DNA of 64,000 nt, taken from NCBI RefSeq assembly GCF_004331645.1, contig NZ_SJSK01000001.1, forward strand, positions 992,001 through 1,056,000, given 5' to 3'. Below are positions 19,501 to 27,479 of the stretch, piece by piece (the stretch's first letter is position 1; every line of letters begins with the position of its first letter). The notes under the pieces were generated by a model, which had not been told where the DNA came from, ran no database searches, and saw only the letters and a list, made by a program, of their open reading frames with translations. Source of the DNA: Pedobacter frigiditerrae (GTDB lineage: Bacteria; Bacteroidota; Bacteroidia; Sphingobacteriales; Sphingobacteriaceae). A program made the position numbers and the translations under genes.

Positions 19501-19621
19501 TTATAAAGGTTATGATCCAGAATTAAACTCTGGTGGCCAATCTACTCTTTTAAGAAATATTGATTTCGGTCCAGTACCTATTCCTAGAACTTTCTCTTTA
19601 GGCTTGCAAGCAAAATTCTAA
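16550..19621 (+). CDS. SusC/RagA TonB-dependent outer-membrane transporter (locus 1)
   Basis: 1023 residues. Signal peptide to about residue 31 (SSASAQ), then a carboxypeptidase-regulatory-like beta domain (ISGKVIEESTKAPIPGAGVKV), then a TonB box region LDEVIVTGT, the plug domain (ASLQGKTPGAQISQNSGDP, VRLRGVSSVNSSSEPLYIIDG, IEVLNGAAAAAIYGSRANAG) and a beta barrel ending in PRTFSLGLQAKF with the terminal Phe used for barrel insertion. It imports glycans or peptides with its SusD partner, 16 bases downstream. Position next to the anmK/nagB block hints at an amino-sugar substrate, which is inference only. Confidence 0.95.
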   Translation: MTRFYTLRCSKLLFLFLTPTFILLLFSSASAQTNRYVISGKVIEESTKAPIPGAGVKVQGTTFAIAANSDGTYSLVANLAPGTYQLAATYIGYKTITKQITLGSNNNVSADFSLAQDAMGLDEVIVTGTSQGTTRKQLGSYVSTVKGDDLNKAPSGNALASLQGKTPGAQISQNSGDPAGGISVRLRGVSSVNSSSEPLYIIDGVIVNNATTRVTNTSSNYDGGNFIGNIGQNRMVDINPADIDRIEVLNGAAAAAIYGSRANAGVIQIFTKRGKSGATQVNFNTSLTISELRKQIDVNQSPTKFGGSVDLVTQDVLSPALTTTTPVTRYNYQDYIFHTGVGTDNAVTVAGGNENTKFYTSAGYFSNQGIIQNTDFKRINFRANLDQVINKWAKMTAGFNYIHSNANEKPDGNSFFSPMNSVTILGNFHDIFTRDALGNLKAVGERGRVNPVSVIEDIKQRQFTNRVIANAGLKLTPVKNLTIDYTMGLDNSIQNGTTYIPPFAYNVSTGFYGGGPTLDPSLNGYASAANATTTLFNNELNFTYDTKISEVLSSTTQLGGSYQYQKDLYSLTNGRGLAPFVQVVNGASTMLTGADSRSEFSISGAYLQQNFKYKDHLFLTGAIRVDQSTVFGEDNRTQFYPKANVSYVLSSAEYWKDLGVSSWWNTFKIRAAYGQSGNLTGIGAYDRFNVYLPNALNSKTTLTSRSVLANTDVVPERQEELEIGTDMSFFNNRLGLTFSYYNKTVSDLLLEVSVAPTTGFSSLLDNISGTLKNKGVELMLTGVPIKSQDFTWTSTLIYNRNRNKIIGSGARQTFSTNPGAPVSIIDGYPIGVFYGTYFERNSDGNIVTNAAGIPLTAGQAAGNVQRKVIGDPNPDYTGSFVNEFTFKKLSLRVQLDAVQGGDVWNADWRTRQGVGNGKIAEAEQRGQLPRGYVAGVYNVEEWRIDDGSFVKLREISLSYNIGHVKFIKNLAVNLSGRNLFSWDNYKGYDPELNSGGQSTLLRNIDFGPVPIPRTFSLGLQAKF

Positions 19622-19637
19622 TTTAAAAACCCTTTTT

Positions 19638-20933
19638 ATGAAAAATTTAAAATCAAAATATATAGGTTATACATTTCTCTTTACGGCAATCACATTTTCG
19701 GTTGCCTGTAACAAAGAGTATTTAAACCCAAATGCAGCAACGGCTGATGATGTATTAACCTCTGCAAAAGGATTAACGGGAGTAACAGTTGGCCTGCAAA
19801 AAAGTTACTCTACTACAAGGCCTAGCGTACTTTATGCATCTATTACGTTAAATGGATTAACCACCAATGAATTGATATCTATCAATACTGGTAATACAAA
19901 TGAAGAAAGATTAGTTGCTGGTGGCGTACAAGTTGATGGGTCAAATACCATATTAGGTAACGTTTGGACTGGTGCCAATAAAATAATTTACGATGCTGAC
20001 AATGTAATTAACAATGCTGCGGCGTTGCCAGATAAAAACTATGCCGCTGGCTTAATTGCTCATGCAAGTATCTTTAAGGCCTTGGCATTAGGTAATTTGT
20101 CAGAGTTTTGGGAGAATGTTCCGGCGAGTACGGGAAAAAACGTTCAATTTGTTACCAGGATTGAAGGTTACAATAAGGCAATTGCCACTATTGATAATGC
20201 AATAGCTGTGATTGCTGCAAATCCAATTAGCACTTCATTTTCAGGCAATATTCCGGGAGGAATTGATATTGTAAATACACTGAATGCATTGAAAGCCCGT
20301 TATGCTTTGTTCGCCGGCAACTATGCGTTGGCACTAACCGCTGCAAATGCAGTAGATTTAACCAAAAAATCTACCTTTACATACGATGCATTAAACCTTA
20401 ACCCGCTTTTTGAAATTGCCACCTCTACAAATAACGTCATACAGCCTAAAAATCTAAATTTAGGTCAAACAGGTGTAAATGTGCCAGATGCTGGTGATTT
20501 AAGAATACCGTTTTACACAACTGTAAATACTACTGTTCGTATCAATGGTTTTGGTGTAGGAACCTTTACTCAAATTCCTGTCTATTTACCAGGTGAAATC
20601 ACCTTGATCAAAGCGGAGGCCTATGCACGTCAAGCTACTCCCAATTTATCAAGCTCATTAACGGAGCTTAATAAGATAGTAACGAAAACAGCAGCAACTG
20701 ACCCATTCGGTCTAGGGGCTGCTTTACCAATGTTAACTGGACCATATACACAGCAACAGTTATTAGATTTGATTTACAAGCATCGTTGTATTGAGCTATT
20801 TATGTCTGGCTTAAAATTAGATGACATGAGGCGTTTTAATCAGCCTTTGGCGGATCGGAAAAGAAATTTCTTCCCATATCCGTTTCAAGAACGAGATAAT
20901 AACCCTAATACACCAGCAAATCCGACGTTTTAA
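19638..20933 (+). CDS. SusD/RagB-family substrate-binding lipoprotein (locus 1)
   Basis: 431 residues with a lipoprotein signal (TFSVAC). It has the alpha-helical TPR-like SusD fold: YLNPNAATADDVLTSAKGLTGV near the N-terminus and a C-terminal block with LPGEITLIKAEAYARQ, DLIYKHRCIELFMSGLKLDDMRRF and the final FPYPFQERDNNPNTP, all common to RagB/SusD proteins. It caps the SusC barrel and binds the substrate at the cell surface. Somewhat shorter than typical SusD proteins (450-600). It shares an operon with the SusC gene and ends in a strong bidirectional terminator. Confidence 0.93.
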   Translation: MKNLKSKYIGYTFLFTAITFSVACNKEYLNPNAATADDVLTSAKGLTGVTVGLQKSYSTTRPSVLYASITLNGLTTNELISINTGNTNEERLVAGGVQVDGSNTILGNVWTGANKIIYDADNVINNAAALPDKNYAAGLIAHASIFKALALGNLSEFWENVPASTGKNVQFVTRIEGYNKAIATIDNAIAVIAANPISTSFSGNIPGGIDIVNTLNALKARYALFAGNYALALTAANAVDLTKKSTFTYDALNLNPLFEIATSTNNVIQPKNLNLGQTGVNVPDAGDLRIPFYTTVNTTVRINGFGVGTFTQIPVYLPGEITLIKAEAYARQATPNLSSSLTELNKIVTKTAATDPFGLGAALPMLTGPYTQQQLLDLIYKHRCIELFMSGLKLDDMRRFNQPLADRKRNFFPYPFQERDNNPNTPANPTF

Positions 20934-20940
20934 AAATAAG

Positions 20941-20964
20941 AAAGGGGAGCGAAAGTTCCCCTTT
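20941..20964. terminator. Bidirectional terminator between susD-1 and the DeoR gene
   Basis: AAAGGGGA at 20941-20948 pairs with TCCCCTTT at 20957-20964 around GCGAAAGT. A-rich and T-rich flanks on both sides suit termination of both convergent genes. Confidence 0.85.
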
Positions 20965-20969
20965 TCTGT

Positions 20970-21716
20970 TTATAGGATTTTAAGATTTTTGATTTGATAG
21001 TTCACTAATTTTTCGTCGGTAGAATCGAGCTCGGTAATTAAATAGGTGATGTTCTCTAAAGCAGCAACCTTAAGCCTTAAGGAGATATTTAATTTTTCTG
21101 AAATACATAGAACTGCAGATTTCCTTGAAGAACTCATCATTGTTTTTTTCAATTGATTAATCTCCCAATCTGTATCAGTTAATCCATTTGTTGGGTGTAT
21201 GGCACTGGTGCCTAGCAAACATAAATCTGCATTAATTTCTGAAAGCTGGCTTATTACGTGGCCTCCATAAGTAATTTGCGAATTCTTCGAAAATAGTCCT
21301 CCAATTAGGATTACTTCAACTTTTCTGTACTTTGCTAATTCAACTGCAACTAATGGGCTTATTGTGAAAAAAGTTGCATGTAGGTTCTCAGGTAGTTGTT
21401 TAACCAGTTCAATAATGGTTGTCCCGCCCCCTGTCAAAACTACCATGCCATCTTTAATTAACTTCGTAGTTTTTTTAGCAATATTTATTTTAGCCTCTTT
21501 TGCGTAAACAGAACTATCATCAAAAGTAGAATGGTAAGATTTAGAAAGTGCACCGCCATGAACTTTATACAAAAGATTGTCATCAGCCATTTCTTGCAAA
21601 TCCCTTCTAATTGTATCTTCCGAAACATTTAATAATTGCACAAGATCTGATGTTAAAACCCTGTTATGCAGGTTAATTTGCTTCATGACGAAGTCATGTC
21701 TTTCTTTTTTTAGCAT
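20970..21716 (-). CDS. DeoR-family transcriptional regulator
   Basis: 248 residues. N-terminal DeoR winged helix-turn-helix (LTSDLVQLLNVSEDTIRRDLQEMADDNLLYKVHGGAL), then a sugar-phosphate-sensing DeoRC domain with VLTGGGTTIIELVKQLP, VILIGGLFSKNSQITYGG and LGTSAIHPTNGLTDTDWEI. Members repress sugar catabolic genes and are released by a phosphorylated sugar. It is convergent with SusCD-1 and divergent from SusCD-2, and may control either, or the nearby amino-sugar genes. The regulator-to-target link is inference. Confidence 0.92.
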   Translation of the reverse strand: MLKKERHDFVMKQINLHNRVLTSDLVQLLNVSEDTIRRDLQEMADDNLLYKVHGGALSKSYHSTFDDSSVYAKEAKINIAKKTTKLIKDGMVVLTGGGTTIIELVKQLPENLHATFFTISPLVAVELAKYRKVEVILIGGLFSKNSQITYGGHVISQLSEINADLCLLGTSAIHPTNGLTDTDWEINQLKKTMMSSSRKSAVLCISEKLNISLRLKVAALENITYLITELDSTDEKLVNYQIKNLKIL

Positions 21717-21944
21717 AAAAAATAGCTTTTAGGAATATACAATTATAAAATTAAAAATTATATGCGGTTTTTTGCGGGTTTCTGCAATATTAATTTGTTA
21801 TAGCTGTTAATTTTTGTTAAAATAATTCTTTTAATAGTGAAAAACATTTATGATATTTACTTAACTATTAATAAAATGCGCATTTGTGCGTGTTTTGCAA
21901 GAACAAAACAATCAACAAACAAAACTTATTTTTTAACCAAAACC

Positions 21945-24900
21945 ATGTTTATGAAAAAAAAATTACTCATGCTGTTTTTGGGCATTTTTCTAACGGCTAT
22001 CCAAGCGATGGCTCAACAGGTAACTGTTACTGGAAAAATAACTTCTGCAGAAGATGGATTGCCCATTCCAGGTGCTTCTGTAAAAATTAAAGGTACAGCC
22101 ATTGCTGTTCAAACAAGTACAACAGGAACTTACTCGATTAAAACGAAAGCGGGAGATGTACTGCAGTTCGTTTATTTGGGTTTGTTAACTCAGGAAAGAA
22201 CGGTAGGTTCAAATACTGTAATTAATGTGGATTTGCTTTCTGACACAAACAAATTAAACGAGGTAATTGTTACGGCACAAGGTATTGAACGTACCAAGAG
22301 GTCTTTAGGGTATGATGCTCAATCGGTAAAAGGAGCAGAAATAGCACAAACTCAACGAGAAAATTTCATTAATGGATTGCAGGGTCGTGTAGCTGGTTTA
22401 ACTATTACGCCAACCAATGGTACCCCAGGTGCGTCCTCATCTATTATTATTCGTGGTGCGATTTCCCTAGATGGAGATAATCAGCCGCTTTTTGTTGTTG
22501 ATGGTTTGCCAATTTCAAACAATACTTTCGATGAGTATAAGTTAGTTGGAACTGGAAGTATCAACAGAAACAATGATTATGGCAATAGGGCGATGGACAT
22601 TAATCCTGAAGAAATTGAATCTATAACCATTTTAAAAGGACCAGAAGCTGCTGCTCTTTATGGTACGCAAGGGGCTTCAGGTGCAGTGGTAATTACTACC
22701 AAAAAAGCGAAAGCTGGAAAAGCAACGGTAAGTTACAGCAACAATTTCAGGCTTACTGAAGTTTATCGATATCCAGATATTCAAACCGTCTATGGTGGTG
22801 GTGCAGGAGGTATTTTTGACGAAGAAATTAGAACCAGAACTTATTTTGGAGCTAAGTATCCTGATAGATTTCAACGTTATGATAATTTAGGCGCATTCTA
22901 TCAAACTGGATTTGCACAAAGGCACAATGCTTCTGTTGATGGTGGTACCGAAGCACTATCGTTTAGAGCAGGTGTAAGTTATGTAAAAGAAAATGGTGTA
23001 ATTGAAGGCACAGGTTTAACAAGTTTAAATGCGAAACTAAGTGGTAGAGCTGTGATTAGCCCAAAGCTCACATTAGACGCTTCATTTAATATGATTACCA
23101 ACAAAACAGATAAAACATATAAAGGTGCAAATAGTCCTATGTTTAGTGTGCTAACTTGGCCAGTTGTTGATGATATTAGAAATATTTATACCTCAACTGG
23201 AGCAAGAAGAACTATTACTGGTAGCTTAGGTGGGGAGTTGGATAATCCAATATGGGCGATGCAAAATAATCCAAACTGGGATAAAACGGGGCGTATAATT
23301 GGTAACTTCTCTTTGACATATAAACCATTAAACTGGTTAACAATGGTTGCAAGAGCGGGTGCGGATGTATATACTTTGCAAGGCTTGGGTGCTTATCATC
23401 CCGAATCATATAGTGCAAATTTCGCTTCAAACACAAATGTTGGAGGAGGAATAAATACATTTTCTGAAAACGTCTATTTATATAATGGAAACTTTGTTGC
23501 GACAGCTAGAAAGACATTCGGTAAATTCAAACCAACTTTATCAATTGGTTATGATGTAAACGATAAAAGGGACCAAACTACTGCTCAATTTGGCACTAGG
23601 TTTTACCAAGCTGATTTTTATAGTATAAATAATACAGATCCCACTACTCAACGTGTTCAATATTCAGATGTCTATACACGTAGAAGCGGTGTGTTTGCTC
23701 AAACTGAATTAAACTATGATGATTTAGTATATTTAACCCTAACAGGGCGTCAGGATTTTTCTTCTACATTAAACCCAGGTGGAGATATCGCATTTTTCTA
23801 TCCAGCAACTGCACTAAGCTTTGTCTTCTCTGACCTTCCTGTTTTTAAAAAAATGAGCTGGTTATCTGAAGGTAAATTGAGAGCCTCTTGGGGAAGAAGT
23901 GGTAAAGATCCACGACAAGCTTATGTAAAGGCAACTCGATTAATTGCGCAAACCACTACTGGAGGGGGGTTTGCCGCTGACGTAACTTTAGGTAATCCTA
24001 ATTTAAAAGCGGAGTTTACAGAAACTACAGATATTGGTATCGACTTGGCATTTTTGAAAAATAGACTATCATTTAATTTTTCTTATTACAAAACGACAAG
24101 TGACGGTCAGATTACCGCACCTCGTTTAAGTTACGCTACAGGAGCCATTTTAGCTTATATCAATAGCGGAAAAATTGAAAATAAAGGGTTTGAATTAACG
24201 GTATTGGGTACTCCAATTAAAAACAATAATTTCGCTTGGGATGTAAAAGCTAATTTTACTAGAGCACGAGGTAAGTTGATTTCTTTACCTGGTGGTCAAG
24301 AGACTTTTTACTTATCTGACAGTTGGTTCGCAGGTAATACAAGAAAGCAATATTTTGTAGGTCAGTCAACCTCTGCGATGGCAGGAACTCAATATTTAAC
24401 AAATAATAAAGGTGAGTTATTAATTAGTCCAGTTAGCGGTATGCCAATTGCAGATGTAAATTACACATCAATTGGAGATGCTGCCCCAGACCTTGGTGTG
24501 GGTATTAACAATACATTCACCTATAAAAACTTCAGTATGTCGTTTTTATTAGACCTACGCGCTGGTGGCGACATATACAACGGAACTGAAGCATATTTAT
24601 ATGCAAGAGGTATGTCGGTTTTATCTCTAGATCGTGAAACACCACGTATCATTAAAGGGGTAATGAGAGACGGCTTAGAAAACAGTGATACGCCAACACC
24701 AAATAATATCGTGGTTATTCCATACATCTCTACAGGCTACTACACAAACCTTAATGTTAAAGATTTTATGGAGAAAGATATCAATTGGATCAGACTGAAA
24801 GACGTGACTTTACGATATAACTTACCAAAAAAGTTGTTTGAAGGAAGCAAGACATTTAAAAGAGCAAGTGTGTTCGTTACTGGAACAGACCTTTTACTTA

Positions 24901-25037
24901 CGACCAATTATAAAGGCGTAGACCCATCTGTAAATGGTTTAAGTGCAGCCTCAGGTGGTACAGGAGGTATAGGCATTGATTACGGCTCATTCGGATTGCC
25001 AAGAACATATACCATGGGTTTAAGTGTTGGATTTTAA
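21945..25037 (+). CDS. SusC/RagA TonB-dependent outer-membrane transporter (locus 2)
   Basis: The frame is open from a GTG at 21837, but the real start is ATG 21945 or 21951, which gives a normal signal peptide (MKKKLLMLFLGIFLTAIQAMAQ) and about 1030 residues. Then come a carboxypeptidase-regulatory-like domain (VTGKITSAEDGLPIPGASV), the LNEVIVTAQG TonB-box region, the plug (FINGLQGRVAGLTITPTNG, ESITILKGPEAAALYGTQGA) and a barrel ending PRTYTMGLSVGF. First gene of a three-gene operon with a SusD-like and a DUF4397 lipoprotein. The substrate is not evident. Confidence 0.95.
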   Translation: MFMKKKLLMLFLGIFLTAIQAMAQQVTVTGKITSAEDGLPIPGASVKIKGTAIAVQTSTTGTYSIKTKAGDVLQFVYLGLLTQERTVGSNTVINVDLLSDTNKLNEVIVTAQGIERTKRSLGYDAQSVKGAEIAQTQRENFINGLQGRVAGLTITPTNGTPGASSSIIIRGAISLDGDNQPLFVVDGLPISNNTFDEYKLVGTGSINRNNDYGNRAMDINPEEIESITILKGPEAAALYGTQGASGAVVITTKKAKAGKATVSYSNNFRLTEVYRYPDIQTVYGGGAGGIFDEEIRTRTYFGAKYPDRFQRYDNLGAFYQTGFAQRHNASVDGGTEALSFRAGVSYVKENGVIEGTGLTSLNAKLSGRAVISPKLTLDASFNMITNKTDKTYKGANSPMFSVLTWPVVDDIRNIYTSTGARRTITGSLGGELDNPIWAMQNNPNWDKTGRIIGNFSLTYKPLNWLTMVARAGADVYTLQGLGAYHPESYSANFASNTNVGGGINTFSENVYLYNGNFVATARKTFGKFKPTLSIGYDVNDKRDQTTAQFGTRFYQADFYSINNTDPTTQRVQYSDVYTRRSGVFAQTELNYDDLVYLTLTGRQDFSSTLNPGGDIAFFYPATALSFVFSDLPVFKKMSWLSEGKLRASWGRSGKDPRQAYVKATRLIAQTTTGGGFAADVTLGNPNLKAEFTETTDIGIDLAFLKNRLSFNFSYYKTTSDGQITAPRLSYATGAILAYINSGKIENKGFELTVLGTPIKNNNFAWDVKANFTRARGKLISLPGGQETFYLSDSWFAGNTRKQYFVGQSTSAMAGTQYLTNNKGELLISPVSGMPIADVNYTSIGDAAPDLGVGINNTFTYKNFSMSFLLDLRAGGDIYNGTEAYLYARGMSVLSLDRETPRIIKGVMRDGLENSDTPTPNNIVVIPYISTGYYTNLNVKDFMEKDINWIRLKDVTLRYNLPKKLFEGSKTFKRASVFVTGTDLLLTTNYKGVDPSVNGLSAASGGTGGIGIDYGSFGLPRTYTMGLSVGF

Positions 25038-25049
25038 ATTTAAAAAACG

Positions 25050-26597
25050 ATGAAAAAAATATTTTTAATATTAATCGCATTTGCTATTACATTCTCAGGA
25101 TGTAAGAAGTATTTTGATATTAATACCGATCCAGCTACACCGCAGGATCCGGATAGTAAAACATTAACACCTCCTTTGTTTGCACAAATGGAGCGTGGTA
25201 TACAATTCGATGCACGATATCTTGGTGGACTTGTGCAGTATTTTGGTGGTGCTGTAAATGTTGGTGAAACACATGGCTGGTTAGTAAATAGTGATGCTAT
25301 GGGTGAAATTTGGCGTACAAATTACTACGGATTAGGAGCAAACTTGAATTTGATCATTCAAGATAGTGAAAAGAAACAAGAATATAATTATGTAGGTTTA
25401 GCACAAGCTTTAAAAGCTTGGGGATGGCAAATAACTACGGATTATCATGGAGATATCATCTTGAAACAAGCTTATGAGCCAAATCGTTTTGTGTTCGACT
25501 ACGATCCACAACAGGATGTATATGCTGAAGTGGTAAGGTTGGCTAACGAATCAATTAAAAGCTTTAGTAGGACAGATGGTACAGGTACACCAGCGAAAAT
25601 GGCAGGGTATGATTTAGCCTATAATGGTGATGCAGCCAAATGGATTAAATTTAACTATGGTTTGTTAGCTAGAAACGCAAATAACTTGATTAACAAAACA
25701 ACTTATAATGCAGATAAGGTAATTGAGTACGCAGATAAGGCATTAGCAAGCAACGCAGATAACTTTATCGTGCCAAATACAGGTAGTACGGCTGTAAATG
25801 GAAACTTTTTTGGTCCCCTAAGAGCCAACTTAGGCGCTTATCGCCAAACAAGAATAATAGTTGGTTTGTTAGATGGCACCTACTTTACTGGCACTGCTGG
25901 TGCAGTAGTGGATCCTCGTAGAAATAATATGATTACTGCTTCAGTAGATCTTGTTTTTAGAGGTACTAATCCCGGTTCAGTTGATGGGGGTACAGTTGCA
26001 GGTAAAAATCAAATTCCAAATGTTTTTGGGGTTTTAGGTGGGGTAACTCCCGCTGCAGGGCAAGGAAAATATTTATTTAAGGATAATGCGGGTTTTCCTA
26101 TCATGACTTTTGCTGAGATGCAATTTATCAAAGCTGAAGCAGCCTTTAGATCTGGTAAATTAGAAATGGCGCTTGCTGCCTATCAAAATGGTATTTCAGC
26201 AAGCATCGACTTCGTAAGTGCTTTAGGTACAGTGATAACTCCTGCTGAAAAAACTGCTTATATGACCAGTGCGTCAGTAAGACAAACTGCTGCAACGCTT
26301 ACTTTGAAAGATATCATGTTGCAAAAATACCTTGCGTTATATGGATATGGCTTTGTGGAAACTTGGTGCGATTTGCGTAAATATCATTACAATGTTGGAG
26401 ATTCAAATGGGAATAATCCATATCTGAATGCTTATGTATTCCCCGGATCATTTTTTGTGGATAATGGTGGAAAACCAGCTCAACGTTATCGCCCAAGATA
26501 CAATTCAGAATATCTTTGGAATGTTGCAGCATTGAAAAAAATTGGTGCAGATAAAAATGATTATCATACAGTTAAAATGTGGTTTTCTGAACCTTAA
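25050..26597 (+). CDS. SusD/RagB-like lipoprotein, SusD-like_2 type (locus 2)
   Basis: 515 residues with a lipoprotein signal (FAITFSGC, Cys18-19 region). DINTDPATPQDPDSKTLTPPLFAQMERG near the N-terminus and the C-terminal MTFAEMQFIKAEAAFRSGKLEMALAAYQNGI are features of the SusD/RagB-like_2 subfamily. Starts 12 bases after the SusC stop, so the two are co-translated. Expected to sit on the outer face of the outer membrane as the lid of the SusC transporter. Confidence 0.92.
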   Translation: MKKIFLILIAFAITFSGCKKYFDINTDPATPQDPDSKTLTPPLFAQMERGIQFDARYLGGLVQYFGGAVNVGETHGWLVNSDAMGEIWRTNYYGLGANLNLIIQDSEKKQEYNYVGLAQALKAWGWQITTDYHGDIILKQAYEPNRFVFDYDPQQDVYAEVVRLANESIKSFSRTDGTGTPAKMAGYDLAYNGDAAKWIKFNYGLLARNANNLINKTTYNADKVIEYADKALASNADNFIVPNTGSTAVNGNFFGPLRANLGAYRQTRIIVGLLDGTYFTGTAGAVVDPRRNNMITASVDLVFRGTNPGSVDGGTVAGKNQIPNVFGVLGGVTPAAGQGKYLFKDNAGFPIMTFAEMQFIKAEAAFRSGKLEMALAAYQNGISASIDFVSALGTVITPAEKTAYMTSASVRQTAATLTLKDIMLQKYLALYGYGFVETWCDLRKYHYNVGDSNGNNPYLNAYVFPGSFFVDNGGKPAQRYRPRYNSEYLWNVAALKKIGADKNDYHTVKMWFSEP

Positions 26598-26614
26598 CTC
26601 TTAATTAAAGAAAG

Positions 26615-27415
26615 ATGAAAAAAATAATATATCTCATTTTTGCTTGTGTAGCTATACTCAGCGCATGCAAAAAAGGAAAATTTGTTGAAAATACAGAATA
26701 TGAACGACTTGGTGTAGCTGATCCGAAGTATACCTATTTGAAATTCTTGAATGTAACTCCAAGTAGTCCAACAATTAATTTTTACATTGATGGTGCGAAA
26801 TTTACATCAGGCCAGTCTACTTCTGGTGTTGAAAACGCAGGTTATAATTACACTACTGCTACGAGTTTATACCCTGATTTTGGGTATGCAGTTACTGCTC
26901 CAGGTTCTCGTAAGTTAACAGCTAAAATTATCCCTTCGGTAACAGTAGATCCATCATTAGAGGTGTTAAATACAACTATTACGCCAGCTGCAGGTAAATA
27001 TTATACGATATTTACATCTGGTGTATACAGCACTACTAATAAATCAGTTGGTCCTGTATTAGTTGTTGAAGATGTTAGGCCTGCGCTAGATACTTCTAAA
27101 GTTTTTGTAAGAGTGATTAATTTATACAATGGAGGCCCTAATGTTGATCTGATAAGAAATTCTACAGGTACAAAATTAGTGAGCAATCTTCCCTATGGTG
27201 CGGCATCACCTTTCGCAGAAATTGGTAGTCCGGGTGTTGGTGTTGCGCCTGCTGTTTTGTACACCCTAAATAATGCAGCTACAAATACGGCTTTAGCAAG
27301 CAATGTATCTTACAGTTTTACAAAAGGTAGGGCATATACGATTTTCCTTAAAGGAATTTTAGGTAATGCAACTTTCCCGCTCACCTTAACTAACTATACT
27401 ACATTTTATTATTAA
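26615..27415 (+). CDS. DUF4397-domain surface lipoprotein
   Basis: 266 residues with lipobox ILSAC. YLKFLNVTPSSPTINFYIDGAKF and later VRVINLYNGGPNVDLIRNSTG mark two DUF4397 beta-sandwich units in tandem. It follows the SusD-like gene by 17 bases, so it is the third gene of the operon and likely an accessory surface glycan-binding or assembly protein. DUF4397 has no established biochemical role. A strong terminator follows. Confidence 0.85.
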   Translation: MKKIIYLIFACVAILSACKKGKFVENTEYERLGVADPKYTYLKFLNVTPSSPTINFYIDGAKFTSGQSTSGVENAGYNYTTATSLYPDFGYAVTAPGSRKLTAKIIPSVTVDPSLEVLNTTITPAAGKYYTIFTSGVYSTTNKSVGPVLVVEDVRPALDTSKVFVRVINLYNGGPNVDLIRNSTGTKLVSNLPYGAASPFAEIGSPGVGVAPAVLYTLNNAATNTALASNVSYSFTKGRAYTIFLKGILGNATFPLTLTNYTTFYY

Positions 27416-27432
27416 GGATAAAAATCCTAATT

Positions 27433-27461
27433 AAACCAAGTCAATTTGACTTGGTTTTTTT
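27433..27461 (+). terminator. Terminator of the SusCD-2 operon
   Basis: AAACCAAGTC at 27433-27442 pairs with GACTTGGTTT at 27448-27457, followed by a T run. It sits only about 19 bases before the next start codon. Confidence 0.9.
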
Positions 27462-27479
27462 GTATCTTAACTTCCTGAA

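Noticed and set aside
21837-21944. Upstream extension of SusC-2 from a GTG
   Set aside because: It would bury the signal peptide 37 residues inside the protein; ATG 21945 or 21951 gives a normal secretion signal.
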